Positions 7,398 through 17,000 of a stretch of 40,533 nucleotides of DNA are shown here, piece after piece. Position numbers and translations under genes: made by a program. Below the pieces are notes generated by a model that did no database searches, had not been told where the DNA came from, and saw nothing but the letters and a program-made list of their open reading frames with translations. Position 1 is the first letter of the stretch, and every line of letters begins with the position of its first letter. This DNA comes from Bacteroidales bacterium. GTDB lineage: Bacteria > Bacteroidota > Bacteroidia > Bacteroidales > UBA932. The stretch covers positions 1-40,533 of the forward strand of contig JAFRRR010000111.1 in the NCBI GenBank assembly GCA_017428035.1, given 5' to 3'.

Positions 7398-8984
7398 ATG
7401 ATAGAAAGAAAGCTTCTTTTGGGTGACGAGGCTATTGCCCTGGGAGCATTGCATGCCGGTCTCAGCGGTGTATATGCGTACCCTGGAACACCCTCCACCG
7501 AAATCACAGAGTATATCCAGAACAATGCGCCCCAGGTGCGCAGCCGATGGTGCACCAATGAAAAAACCGCTATGGAAGCGGCACTTGGAATGTCTTACGC
7601 CGGGAAACGGGCCCTTGTATGTATGAAGCACGTGGGTATGAACGTGGCGGCCGACGCCTTCGTGAACTCTGCAATAACCGGAGTCAACGGAGGCCTGGTC
7701 GTGCTGGCTGCCGACGATCCGTCCATGCACTCTTCCCAGAACGAGCAGGACTCCCGCTTCTATGGGAAATTCGCGATGATTCCGGTGCTGGAGCCATCTT
7801 CCCAACAGGAGGCCTACGATATGATAAAGTATGCCTACCAGCTTTCCGAGCAGATGAAGCTTCCCGTGCTCTTCCGTGTCGTCACAAGACTGGCCCATTC
7901 CCGAGCCGGAGTTGAGGTGGGAGAACCCCTGCCGCAGAACGCCCTGAACCCCGAGACGGACCGTACACACTGGGTGCTCCTTCCGGCCAATGCCCGCAGG
8001 CAGTACGCCTCTCTGGTGGAAAAGCAGGCGGAGATTCTCGCCTGCTCCGGAAACTCTCCTTTCAACAGGAGCCTTCCTGTGGAGGGCAAGGCGGCTCTTG
8101 GCGTTGTCGCCTGCGGTATCGCCTACAACTATGTAATGGAGAACGAGCCCGAAAAGCTGGGCATACCTGTTCTGAAGCTTTCCCAGTACCCCTTGCCCGG
8201 GGATGCCATAAAGGCTTTTGCTAAAAACTGCGATTCCATTCTTGTAGTGGAGGACGGGCAGCCCTTCGCAGAAGAACTTCTGGCGGGTATTCTTGGCTCT
8301 GACTACCCTGTCAGGGGACGCCTGACCGGAGATCTTCCCCGCACGGGAGAGCTTACTCCAGACAGCGTCGGAGCGGCCCTCGGTATTGCTGCTCCGCAGT
8401 CATTTTCCTCTGCCAGGAACCTTATGCCCCGACCGCCGGCACTTTGCCAGGGATGTGGCCACAGGGATGTATACAATGCCCTTAACAAGGTGGCCTCCGA
8501 GTACGATAACGCCCGTATCTTCGGGGATATCGGATGCTACACGCTTGGCGCCCTGCCTCCGTTCCGGGCCATCGACAGCTGCGTGGATATGGGTGCCTCC
8601 ATCACTATGGCAAAGGGCGCCGCTGATGCCGGTGTCTTTCCTTCGATAGCGGTTATCGGGGATTCTACTTTCACGCATTCCGGGATGACGGGCCTTCTCG
8701 ATGCTATAAACGACAATGCCAATATAACTGTCATCATATCCGACAACCTCACCACCGCAATGACGGGCGGACAGGACTCGGCAGGGACGAACAAGTTCGA
8801 GGCAATCTGCATAGGACTTGGCCTTTCCCCTGAACACGTGAGGGTGGTGGTTCCTGTGCCCAAAAATATGGACGAGATAACACGCATCATCCGCGAGGAA
8901 ATCGAGTACAAGGGAGTCTCCGTCATCATTCCCCGCCGTGAATGTATGCAGACCTTACAGCGCAAACTCAGAAACAAAAAGTAG
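7398..8984 (+). CDS. iorA: Indolepyruvate:ferredoxin oxidoreductase alpha subunit, without ferredoxin domain
   Basis: IOR interconverts aryl-2-oxoacids and aryl-acetyl-CoA using TPP, CoA and ferredoxin. The start at 7398 gives 528 residues beginning MIERKLLLGDEAIA. The N-terminal half holds the pyrimidine-domain motifs YAYPGTPSTEITEYI and NEKTAMEAALGMSYAGKRAL. The C-terminal half holds LCQGCGHRDVYNAL, GDIGCYTLGALPPF and the TPP-Mg motif GDSTFTHSG through SDNLTTAMTGGQ. The chain ends soon after VIIPRREC and lacks the C-terminal 2[4Fe-4S] ferredoxin-like domain of archaeal IorA. iorB follows after 3 bases. In Bacteroidales this system can also run reductively, carboxylating arylacetyl-CoA to make Phe or Trp precursors. 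Confidence 0.92.
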   Translation: MIERKLLLGDEAIALGALHAGLSGVYAYPGTPSTEITEYIQNNAPQVRSRWCTNEKTAMEAALGMSYAGKRALVCMKHVGMNVAADAFVNSAITGVNGGLVVLAADDPSMHSSQNEQDSRFYGKFAMIPVLEPSSQQEAYDMIKYAYQLSEQMKLPVLFRVVTRLAHSRAGVEVGEPLPQNALNPETDRTHWVLLPANARRQYASLVEKQAEILACSGNSPFNRSLPVEGKAALGVVACGIAYNYVMENEPEKLGIPVLKLSQYPLPGDAIKAFAKNCDSILVVEDGQPFAEELLAGILGSDYPVRGRLTGDLPRTGELTPDSVGAALGIAAPQSFSSARNLMPRPPALCQGCGHRDVYNALNKVASEYDNARIFGDIGCYTLGALPPFRAIDSCVDMGASITMAKGAADAGVFPSIAVIGDSTFTHSGMTGLLDAINDNANITVIISDNLTTAMTGGQDSAGTNKFEAICIGLGLSPEHVRVVVPVPKNMDEITRIIREEIEYKGVSVIIPRRECMQTLQRKLRNKK

Positions 8985-8987
8985 ATT

Positions 8988-9572
8988 ATGAAGAAGGACA
9001 TCATACTTGCTGGCGTCGGAGGACAGGGAATCCTCACAATCGCCACCATCATTGCAGACGCCGCAACGGCTGCCGGGCTCAAACTCAAGCAGGCCGAGGT
9101 GCACGGCATGAGCCAGAGAGGAGGGGACGTCCAGTCCAATCTCCGTCTCTCCACGGGAGATATTTATTCTGACCTTATAAAGAAGGGCGATGCGGACCTT
9201 ATCATCTCTATGGAGCCTATGGAGGCCCTTCGCTACCTGCCTTACCTGGCCGGGGACGGATGGATTGTAACCTCGTCGCATACTTTCAGAAACATTCCCG
9301 ACTATCCCGAAGAAGATGCTCTCTTCCAGGAACTTGGGGCACTACCTCACGTGGCCACTCTTCCCATCGAGGATGTGGCGAAAGACAACGGCCTTCCCAA
9401 GAGCGCCAACGTGGTCCTTCTCGGGATGGCGGCAAAATACATAGAGATTCTCTCTGTCGACCAGCTCAGGCAGAGCGTTGTCCGTATCTTCGGCGCCAAG
9501 AGCGAAAAGATGGTCGAGGCCAACCTCAAGGCCTTCGAGCTTGGTCTTGCAGCAGTTAATAGTCTCAGCTAA
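8988..9572 (+). CDS. iorB: Indolepyruvate:ferredoxin oxidoreductase beta subunit
   Basis: The 194-residue protein is the gamma-type oxidoreductase domain that pairs with IorA. It opens with KKDIILAGVGGQGILTIATIIADAA, the typical GGQG loop, followed by KQAEVHGMSQRGGDVQSNLR, diagnostic of IorB. The middle part (ADLIISMEPMEALRYLPYL) and the C-terminal segment with the conserved NVVLLGMAAK complete the family pattern. Length is usual. It lies 3 bases after iorA and 10 bases before the porin gene. Confidence 0.93.
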   Translation: MKKDIILAGVGGQGILTIATIIADAATAAGLKLKQAEVHGMSQRGGDVQSNLRLSTGDIYSDLIKKGDADLIISMEPMEALRYLPYLAGDGWIVTSSHTFRNIPDYPEEDALFQELGALPHVATLPIEDVAKDNGLPKSANVVLLGMAAKYIEILSVDQLRQSVVRIFGAKSEKMVEANLKAFELGLAAVNSLS

Positions 9573-9582
9573 CAATACAGAA

Positions 9583-10668
9583 ATGCGGAACAATTCATTT
9601 TTCAAAGTGACACTTGCGGTGTTTCTCGCAGTGTTCAGCAGCACCGCCGCGATGGGGCAATCCCCATCCGGGGAAGATCTCCCGGGGGAACTCTCCGGGC
9701 GTATCAAACTGCACGGCTATGCCCAGGGCGGCTACTCCTACAGCCAGAAGGGCGAGCAGATTATTTCCACTTTCGAACTCAAACGGGTTCTTTTCTGGGC
9801 CGATGCACAGATTACAGACCGATGGTCGTTTCTGTTTATGCACGACTTCTCAAGCGTAGTCCAGGAGTACTATACCGAATACCGTTTCACAAACAACAAG
9901 GCGCTGACCGTTCGCCTGGGCCAGTTCAAAAACGGTCTCTCCATTGAAAACCCCCTGTCTCCTACTTCTCTCGAGGCCATAGACGTCTGCTCTGAGGGCG
10001 TCGTATATCTCGCCGGCTGCGGGAGTGACCCCCTGTATGGCGTACAGTACGGCCGCGATCTGGGACTCTCCCTTTACGGAGAAACCTCCGATGCCAGGTT
10101 CGCCTACCGGGTGGATGTTCTCAACGGACAGGGAATCAACAAAAAAGACGGCAATAACGACAAGGATTTTATCGGAAGGCTGGAATATCGTCCGCTCCCG
10201 GGCCTGAGGTTCGTTGCGTCCGGCCAGCTTGGCCGTGGACACGCCATTGCCGCGTCTTTATACAATCCCGCTATCCTCCCGGGAGAAAACTACACCCGTA
10301 ACCGCCTGACTGCCGGCATCGAGTACAAGTCTTCAAAAGGCAATCTGCGGGCCGAATACCTGGAGGGAAAAGACGGTGACGCCGTTAGCCGCGGTGCCTA
10401 TCTTACAGGCAGCGTGCCGATCTGGCGTGGATTCGACCTGGTCGGATCCTACGATTTCTTCAACTACAATACTGCTCTGGGCCTTGACCAGCACAAGGTG
10501 ATAGCCGGGTTCCAGTATTGGTATTACAAAAAATGCCGCCTCCAGCTGCAGTACGTTTACAAGAGTGCCTATACCGATGCGGGCTGGTTCGTACACGGAG
10601 CTAGCCACGCCCTTATGCTGCAGATGCAGGTCCGATTCGACTATACCGGCCAGAAGAAAAACAGTTAA
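9583..10668 (+). CDS. Outer-membrane porin, phosphate-selective (OprO/OprP)-like family
   Basis: Start 9583 gives 361 residues with a clear signal peptide (FFKVTLAVFLAVFSSTAAMGQ, cleavage after about residue 26). The mature part alternates hydrophobic and polar residues with many aromatic strand ends (GRIKLHGYAQGGYSYS, VRLGQFKNGLSIENPLSP, FQYWYYKKCRLQLQYVYK), as in a 16-stranded porin. VRLGQFKxxxSxE is typical of OprO/OprP-like proteins; in Bacteroidota the solute is usually unknown. Sitting between iorAB and an SSS symporter suggests a channel for the organic acid this operon uses; phosphate specificity is not implied. Confidence 0.78.
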   Translation: MRNNSFFKVTLAVFLAVFSSTAAMGQSPSGEDLPGELSGRIKLHGYAQGGYSYSQKGEQIISTFELKRVLFWADAQITDRWSFLFMHDFSSVVQEYYTEYRFTNNKALTVRLGQFKNGLSIENPLSPTSLEAIDVCSEGVVYLAGCGSDPLYGVQYGRDLGLSLYGETSDARFAYRVDVLNGQGINKKDGNNDKDFIGRLEYRPLPGLRFVASGQLGRGHAIAASLYNPAILPGENYTRNRLTAGIEYKSSKGNLRAEYLEGKDGDAVSRGAYLTGSVPIWRGFDLVGSYDFFNYNTALGLDQHKVIAGFQYWYYKKCRLQLQYVYKSAYTDAGWFVHGASHALMLQMQVRFDYTGQKKNS

Positions 10669-10689
10669 CCGTCATACAAATTAGAAACA

Positions 10690-12219
10690 ATGCTACTCAG
10701 AATCATATTTACCCTGCTTTTCCTGCTGCTTATGGTGGCGGTGGGAATCTATTCACGCAAGCAGGCCGACAGCGTCGACGGCTTCGTCCTCGGCGGTCGT
10801 GCCGTAGGCCCCTGGCTCACTGCCTTCGCCTATGGAACCAGTTACTTTTCTGCGGTGGTCTTCATCGGCTACGCGGGACAGTTCGGGTGGAAATATGGAA
10901 TGTCTGCCACCTGGATCGGCATCGGGAACGCCCTCATCGGCTCCCTTCTCGCCTGGATCATCCTCGGGCGCCGCACGAGGGTTATGACCCGGCATCTACA
11001 GTCCAGGACTATGCCGGACTTCTTCGGCATACGCTACGACAGCGAAGGTCTCCGCGTAGTCGCCTCCATCATTGTCTTCGTCTTCCTGATTCCCTACACG
11101 GCCGGGGTTTACAAGGGCATTTCAACCCTTTTCGAGATGGGCTTCGGAATACCTTATATCTATTGTGCCGTCACGATGGCCCTGCTCACCGCCGTATATG
11201 TGATACTTGGCGGATACAAAGCTACGGCCATCAACGATTTTATCCAGGGCTGCATAATGATTTTCGGAATCGTCCTGATCGTGAGTGCCGTAGTCAAGAG
11301 CCAGGGCGGCCTTTCGGCGGCCATCGCCAAGCTCTCCGTTCTGCCTTCGGATGCGGATCCTGCGCAGAGCGGCAAGTTTACCAGCCTTTTCGGCCCGGAT
11401 CCCTGGAACCTCCTGGGCGTCGTGATTCTCACATCGCTTGGCACCTGGGGACTTCCCCAGATGGTTGGCAAGTTCTACTCCATCTCGGACGAGGCGGCAG
11501 TCCGCCGCGGAACTGTCATCTCCACGGTCTTCGCCCTTCTCGTTGCCGGCGGATGCTATTTCCTCGGAGGATTCAGCCGTCTTTATGACGACCCTTCGCT
11601 CTATGTAAACGGAAAGGTCGCCTACGATTCCATCGTGCCCTCGATGCTGGTGACCCTCAACGACGCCATCATAGGGCTTGTGGTCCTTCTCGTCCTGGCT
11701 GCTTCGATGTCCACCCTTGCGGGACTTGTGCTCACATCTTCCTCGACGATGACCCTCGACCTTATCTACCGTGACAAGAAGTCCGTGGACGGAGAGGTCA
11801 AAGACGGAAGCATCGTAGATGAGGTAGCGAAGAAGACAGAGAAACGGAAGGTAGTCGTAATGAGGGTGCTCATAGTCTTCTTCATTACGATATCCCTTCT
11901 TATCGCCCTCAACCCTCCGACCTTCATCGCCCAGCTGATGGGCATCTCCTGGGGAGCCCTCGCCGGTGCCTTCCTGGCTCCGTTCCTGCTGGGACTCTAC
12001 TGGAAGGGCGTTACTCCCGCCGCCGTCTGGGCCTGCTTTGCCTGGGGCGTCGGCCTCATCGTTTTCAATATGCTCACCGGGAACAGCATCGCCAATCCCA
12101 TTAACTGCGGAGCCATCGCGATGGTGGGCGGCTTCCCCGTGGTATGGCTTGTCAGCCTGTTTACAAAGAAGATGAGCCCGGAAAAAGTTGACAAAATTTT
12201 TGAATGTTACAAGAAATAA
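10690..12219 (+). CDS. Sodium:solute symporter (SSS family), probable aromatic acid importer
   Basis: The 509-residue inner-membrane protein has about 13 hydrophobic segments and SSS features: an N-terminal helix, GFVLGGRAVGPWLTAFAYGTSYFSAVVFIGYAG in the first Na+-site region, and VVLLVLAASMSTLAGLVLTSSSTMTLDLIYRD containing the conserved S-x-L-x-S-like segment of helix 8. A charged cytoplasmic loop (GEVKDGSIVDEVAKKTEKRK) follows. SSS proteins couple Na+ entry to uptake of sugars, amino acids or carboxylates. The flanking IOR and PaaK genes make phenylacetate, indoleacetate or an aromatic amino acid the likely solute, which is inference from context. The next gene starts 2 bases after its stop. 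Confidence 0.88.
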   Translation: MLLRIIFTLLFLLLMVAVGIYSRKQADSVDGFVLGGRAVGPWLTAFAYGTSYFSAVVFIGYAGQFGWKYGMSATWIGIGNALIGSLLAWIILGRRTRVMTRHLQSRTMPDFFGIRYDSEGLRVVASIIVFVFLIPYTAGVYKGISTLFEMGFGIPYIYCAVTMALLTAVYVILGGYKATAINDFIQGCIMIFGIVLIVSAVVKSQGGLSAAIAKLSVLPSDADPAQSGKFTSLFGPDPWNLLGVVILTSLGTWGLPQMVGKFYSISDEAAVRRGTVISTVFALLVAGGCYFLGGFSRLYDDPSLYVNGKVAYDSIVPSMLVTLNDAIIGLVVLLVLAASMSTLAGLVLTSSSTMTLDLIYRDKKSVDGEVKDGSIVDEVAKKTEKRKVVVMRVLIVFFITISLLIALNPPTFIAQLMGISWGALAGAFLAPFLLGLYWKGVTPAAVWACFAWGVGLIVFNMLTGNSIANPINCGAIAMVGGFPVVWLVSLFTKKMSPEKVDKIFECYKK

Positions 12220-12220
12220 T

Positions 12221-13534
12221 ATGAACGACCAGTCACCTTACCTTCACCCCGAATACGAAACGCTTTCCCGTGAGGAACTCGGACGCTTGCAGCTCGAACG
12301 CCTGCAGCAGACCTTGCGCCAGTGTATGAATTCCCCGTTCTACAAGAAGCGTTTCGACGAAATGGGGCTTAAACCCGAAGATATCCGAAGTCTCGAGGAT
12401 GTCCGCAAACTTCCTTTCACGACGAAGCAGGACCTTCGGGATACCTATCCTTTCGGCATGGCGTGCATCCCTCTGAGGCAGTGCGTCCGCCTGCATTCAT
12501 CCAGCGGAACCACCGGCACTCCCACCGTCATACTTCATTCCCAGAAGGACCTGGACGAATGGGCCAACCAGGTTGCCAGATGCCTCTGGATGGTGGGACT
12601 CCGTCCCGATGACGTCTTCCAGAACTCCAGCGGCTACGGGATGTTCACCGGTGGGCTTGGCTTCCAGTACGGAGCCGAGCGCCTGGGGATGCTCACCGTC
12701 CCCGCGGCTGCCGGAAACTCTCTTCGCCAGATAAAGTTCATCAGGGACTTCGGCACTACTGCCATCCACGCCGTTCCCTCGTATGTTACGAGGCTTCATT
12801 CTGTGATGGTGGAGCAGGGGGTGGACCCCCGCAAAGATACGAAGCTCCGAGTCCTTGCAATCGGTGCCGAGCCTCACTCCGAGGAGCAGAGGCGGAGAAT
12901 CGAGCAGATGATGGGTGTCAAGGCGTACAACTCATTCGGAATGAGTGAGATGTGCGGCCCGGGAGTGGGTTTCGAGTGCCAGGAGCAGAACGGCCTTCAC
13001 TTCTGGGAGGATTACTATATTGTAGAAATCGTGAATCCCGAGACCCTGGAGCCGGTGCCTGACGGCGAGATAGGGGAGCTTGTGCTCACTACACTCTGCC
13101 GTGAGGCGATGCCTTTGATCCGCTACCGTACCCGCGACCTCACCCGGGTTCTCGGCCGCAGCTGCCCCTGCGGGCGCAACCATATACGTCTCGACAGGAT
13201 GCGAGGCCGGAGCGACGATATGATCGTGCTTCGCGGCGTCAATATCTTCCCCATACAGATCGAGAAGATTCTTATGCAGTTCCCCGAACTTGGCAACAAT
13301 TATCTGATTACCCTCACCAGCGAAGAAGAGAACGACTTTATGATAGTGGAAGTGGAGGTCGCGAATCCGACCGACGACTTCCGCGCCCTTCAGAACCTGG
13401 AGAAGGAGGTTCGCCGTCGCATCAAGGACGAGATACTGCTGACGCCCATCGTGAAGCTGGTTCCCAAGGGAACACTTCCGGTGAGCGAGGGCAAGGCGGT
13501 ACGTGTAGTGGACAAGAGGACCGTTTACAAATAG
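12221..13534 (+). CDS. paaK: Phenylacetate-CoA ligase family protein
   Basis: This adenylate-forming enzyme activates phenylacetate or other arylacetates to CoA thioesters with ATP. Start 12221 gives 437 residues, the normal PaaK length; an earlier in-frame Met lies inside the symporter gene. Motifs: SSGTTGTPT P-loop (~93), SGYGMFTGGLGFQYGAERLG, FGMSEMCGPGVGFECQ, IRYRTRDLTRV, the CPCGRNHIRL cysteine pair and RGVNIFPIQIEKIL. The C-terminal lid includes GKAVRVVDKR. Adjacent IOR would produce or consume the same arylacetyl-CoA. Specificity between phenylacetate, hydroxyphenylacetate and indoleacetate is not readable. Confidence 0.93.
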   Translation: MNDQSPYLHPEYETLSREELGRLQLERLQQTLRQCMNSPFYKKRFDEMGLKPEDIRSLEDVRKLPFTTKQDLRDTYPFGMACIPLRQCVRLHSSSGTTGTPTVILHSQKDLDEWANQVARCLWMVGLRPDDVFQNSSGYGMFTGGLGFQYGAERLGMLTVPAAAGNSLRQIKFIRDFGTTAIHAVPSYVTRLHSVMVEQGVDPRKDTKLRVLAIGAEPHSEEQRRRIEQMMGVKAYNSFGMSEMCGPGVGFECQEQNGLHFWEDYYIVEIVNPETLEPVPDGEIGELVLTTLCREAMPLIRYRTRDLTRVLGRSCPCGRNHIRLDRMRGRSDDMIVLRGVNIFPIQIEKILMQFPELGNNYLITLTSEEENDFMIVEVEVANPTDDFRALQNLEKEVRRRIKDEILLTPIVKLVPKGTLPVSEGKAVRVVDKRTVYK

Positions 13535-13555
13535 AGAAACAAATCAACCGGAATT

Positions 13556-13984
13556 ATGACTATTTATCAATTATCCATCTTTATAGAGAACCGCACCGGA
13601 ACCCTCGTCAAGGTGCTGCGTATCCTGAAACAGGAGGGAATCCAGATTGTGGCGTCAACTGTCGCCGATACTGCTGATTATGGAATTTACCGCCTTATCT
13701 GCAGCGAGCCCAAGCGGGCCTGCGAAAAGCTGCGGGAGGGTGGAATCTCCGTCGCCCTGAGCGATGTATTCGCCCTGGAACTAGACAATGAACCCGGACG
13801 TGCTTCAGATGCCATCGAGGCCTTCGAGAAGGCGGGCATAAGTATCTCTTACCTTTACAGCTTCCTGCTGAAGGGCAAGGGCGTCCTTATCTTCCGAACC
13901 GACGATATCGAAAAGGCCAGGGAGGTTATCCTCGAGAACAAACTCCGCTGCATAGTCGAGCCCGACCTCTCGAAACTGGTCTAG
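13556..13984 (+). CDS. Tandem ACT-domain amino-acid-binding protein
   Basis: The 142 residues comprise two ACT domains (about 1-68 and 70-142) and no catalytic domain. The first starts YQLSIFIENRTGTLVKVLRILKQEGIQI, the second includes DNEPGRASDAIEAFEKAGISISYLYSF; both have the Gly/Arg turn before the first helix typical of ligand-binding ACT domains. Stand-alone tandem ACT proteins commonly sit beside paaK and IOR genes and are presumed to sense aromatic amino acids. It ends the operon and converges with the HTCS gene 33 bases away; no hairpin terminator was seen between them. Confidence 0.9.
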   Translation: MTIYQLSIFIENRTGTLVKVLRILKQEGIQIVASTVADTADYGIYRLICSEPKRACEKLREGGISVALSDVFALELDNEPGRASDAIEAFEKAGISISYLYSFLLKGKGVLIFRTDDIEKAREVILENKLRCIVEPDLSKLV

Positions 13985-14017
13985 CCGAGAAGCCCGCCGC
14001 ACCCCGCGAGAAACCAG

Positions 14018-17000
14018 TTAAGCTTTGTTTTTCTCGACATACTCGGCCGGGGTACAGCCGAATTCTTTCTTAAAGCGGGCGGAGAAATATGAACTGTTGT
14101 CGAATCCGACCATATACATAATATTCTTGATGGACGATCCATCCTGTAAAAGAAGTTGCGCCGCCCGTTTGATGCGGACTGAACGGATGAACGCCACAAC
14201 GGACAGGCCTGTAAGAGACTTTATCTTTTTATAAACCGTGGGACGGCTCATAGATAAGTCCTCACAGAGACGCTCAACATTATACGACGGTTCTGCTATA
14301 TTTTCTTCGACCAGATTAAGGCATTTCTGCATAAACTGTTCGTCTATCGGAGTGATCGTGACTTCTGAAGGAGCTATGTCGAGCCCCTTTCTGAAGGCAA
14401 CTTTAAGCGCATTCCTCTGGGCAATAAGATTCTCTATTCTTGAAATGAGTATCTTCATTTCAAATGGCTTGGTAATATAGTCATCTGCCCCGACTCCATA
14501 GCCCTCCAGTTTACTCTCTAAATTGTCTTTAGCCGTGAGTAGTATAATCGGAATGTGGGATAGCGTGATGTCAGTCTTTGCTTTTCGGCATAATTCAATT
14601 CCGTCTGTTCCCGGCATCATAACATCAGATACGATGCAGTCAAAGTCGTTTTGCTGAGCCAGGTTAAAAGCTTCTCCTCCGTCCTTACAAGCTGTAACAT
14701 TGAAATGCTGATCCAGGGATTCCTTGAGATACTCTCTCATATCCCGATTATCTTCTGCAAGAAGGACTCTATACATTGTATCGGCACCTTCATTCTCGCC
14801 ATATAAATCGTCATCGGCAAGTTCATTATCGCGAAGCACTGTAAATGATCGGATATCATTTCTTCTGTCTGGAGAAAAATGTTTCAGTTCTTCGGCATTA
14901 AAATGGGATGAACCAAACTTTAATGTAAAGAAGATAGATGTTCCTTTTCCAGGTTCAGACTCAGCCCAGATTTTCCCCCGATGCTGTTCAACGATCGCTT
15001 TAGCTAATGCCAGACCAATACCGGAACCATTCTCACTGCTGCTGTCATAATAGAACCGTTCAAAAATATGAGGAAGATCAGCTTGTTCTATACCAACGCC
15101 GCTATCTGACACACACACAAGGGTATCTTCGTTACGAGTATGACACCTTACGCTGATTGAGCCACCGTTTGGCGTAAACTTGAATGCGTTGCCAATGATG
15201 TTGAAAAGCAGTTTCTCTATACGGTCTCTATCAATTACCACAGGTATTTGAGGCACATCTGTTTGAAATCCAAAATCGATATCTTTTGCCTCCGCTTTAT
15301 CCTCAAAATAACTCATTGTTGTACGACAGACATTCACCAGGTCCTCCTCGGACAAACGCAGAGACATCGTATTGCTCTCAAACCTGTTGAAATCCATGAT
15401 CTGCTCAATAAGATCCGTCAGACGCCCAATATTTTTCCGAACCAGCTGAAGTCGCCTGCGTGTAAATGCATCCGTTTCTGGGTTATCTGCCAATTCAGCC
15501 ACAGGTGCTGATATCAAAGACAATGGTGTTTTGATCTCATGTGAGATATCTGTGAAGTATTTCAACTTCAACTCATTCATTCTCGCATCCTTTTCTACTC
15601 TACGCTTGTTCTTGTAATAACGCATCAATAAGTATATGCCTAAACCCAGAACAGCGAGATATAGAAGTATCATGGGAATACTCCAGGCAATTGGTCTTAG
15701 GACCCTCACCGTTAAATCTTTAGCGGTACTACTCCAAACAGAATCACTGTTACTGCCTTTAACGTGAAAAACATAGTTACCCGGCGGCAGATTAGTGTAG
15801 ACTGCCGTATGTTTGGCGCCAATGGCCGAATGCCAACTCTTGTCATAACCCTCAAGTTGATACTCTACCCTATTGTTTGCCGGTGACGTATAATCAAGGG
15901 TAACAAAAGAAATGGATATACTATTATATTTGTGCGGCAGAACTATGCTCTCGGTATGGTTTAGCGTCTTTGAAAGAATCTCCCTATTAGAATAAGTTTC
16001 GCCAACATTCACCTTTCGGCCCTGAATATACAAATCTTCTAGAGCAACGACAGGCGGGATATTACTGTGTGCCAACTGTTGAGGATTAAAAACACTGAAT
16101 CCATTGACTCCTCCGAATATCAATTCGTTTGAGGACAAGCGGGCCGATGACCATATCTTGAAAGAACGGTTCTGCAATCCGCTGCTTTCACCAAAGGCAT
16201 CAATGCTCCAATCATCAGGATTGAACCGCAGCATGGTCACTCCTCCTATCCAGAACATTCCATTATTATCCTCTTCTAAGGATTCCGATGTATATGATGT
16301 CTCGTCGGAATTGATGTCCAAACTTGAGAAAGTGGGTTCGCTATCGTCCTGCCGGCCTGTTTCCAATTTGTTGATGTAGCCGTCAAGTCCCAAAACCCAT
16401 AGCCTGTCGCGGGAATCACAGTACACCACAGAGATGAATTCACCCAAGAGGGAGCCACCGTGAATTACGTCACGCACCGGAATGACCAAGGGATCTTTAC
16501 CGTCACTGAACACCAGTTTATAAAGACCATGCTGCGTCCCACAGAAAACTATGATTTCATTATCATTAGGATAGTCAATCTGGAAATCTGTCGTTACTTC
16601 CGATGGCAGATATCTGATAATTTGGCCTGTTTGAGACCCTGGAGACGATGGGATGAAGCGCATCAACCCTTTGGTGGTGCTCATCCAGATTGTGCCATAG
16701 CGGTCTTTCTGAAGTTTGAAAAAAGTCGTTTCTTCAAGTTTATTGGCCTTACCGAAATCATATGCATTGGTTCGTTGTCCGTTGACGACTCGCTCGGCTT
16801 CTGATGGAGACAGTTTATACAGACTTCTCCATGTCCCAACCCACATTCCACCATCTTCTTCTTCCAAATAGCTTGATATCGTCTGTCCTTCTATCTCTGG
16901 CCAGCATTCTGCCGGATACTGTTTGATGCTTTTAGTGGAGTGATTGAACAACTTGAGTCCATAATGGTGCATTCCGACCCAGATAACACCTCGATGATCT

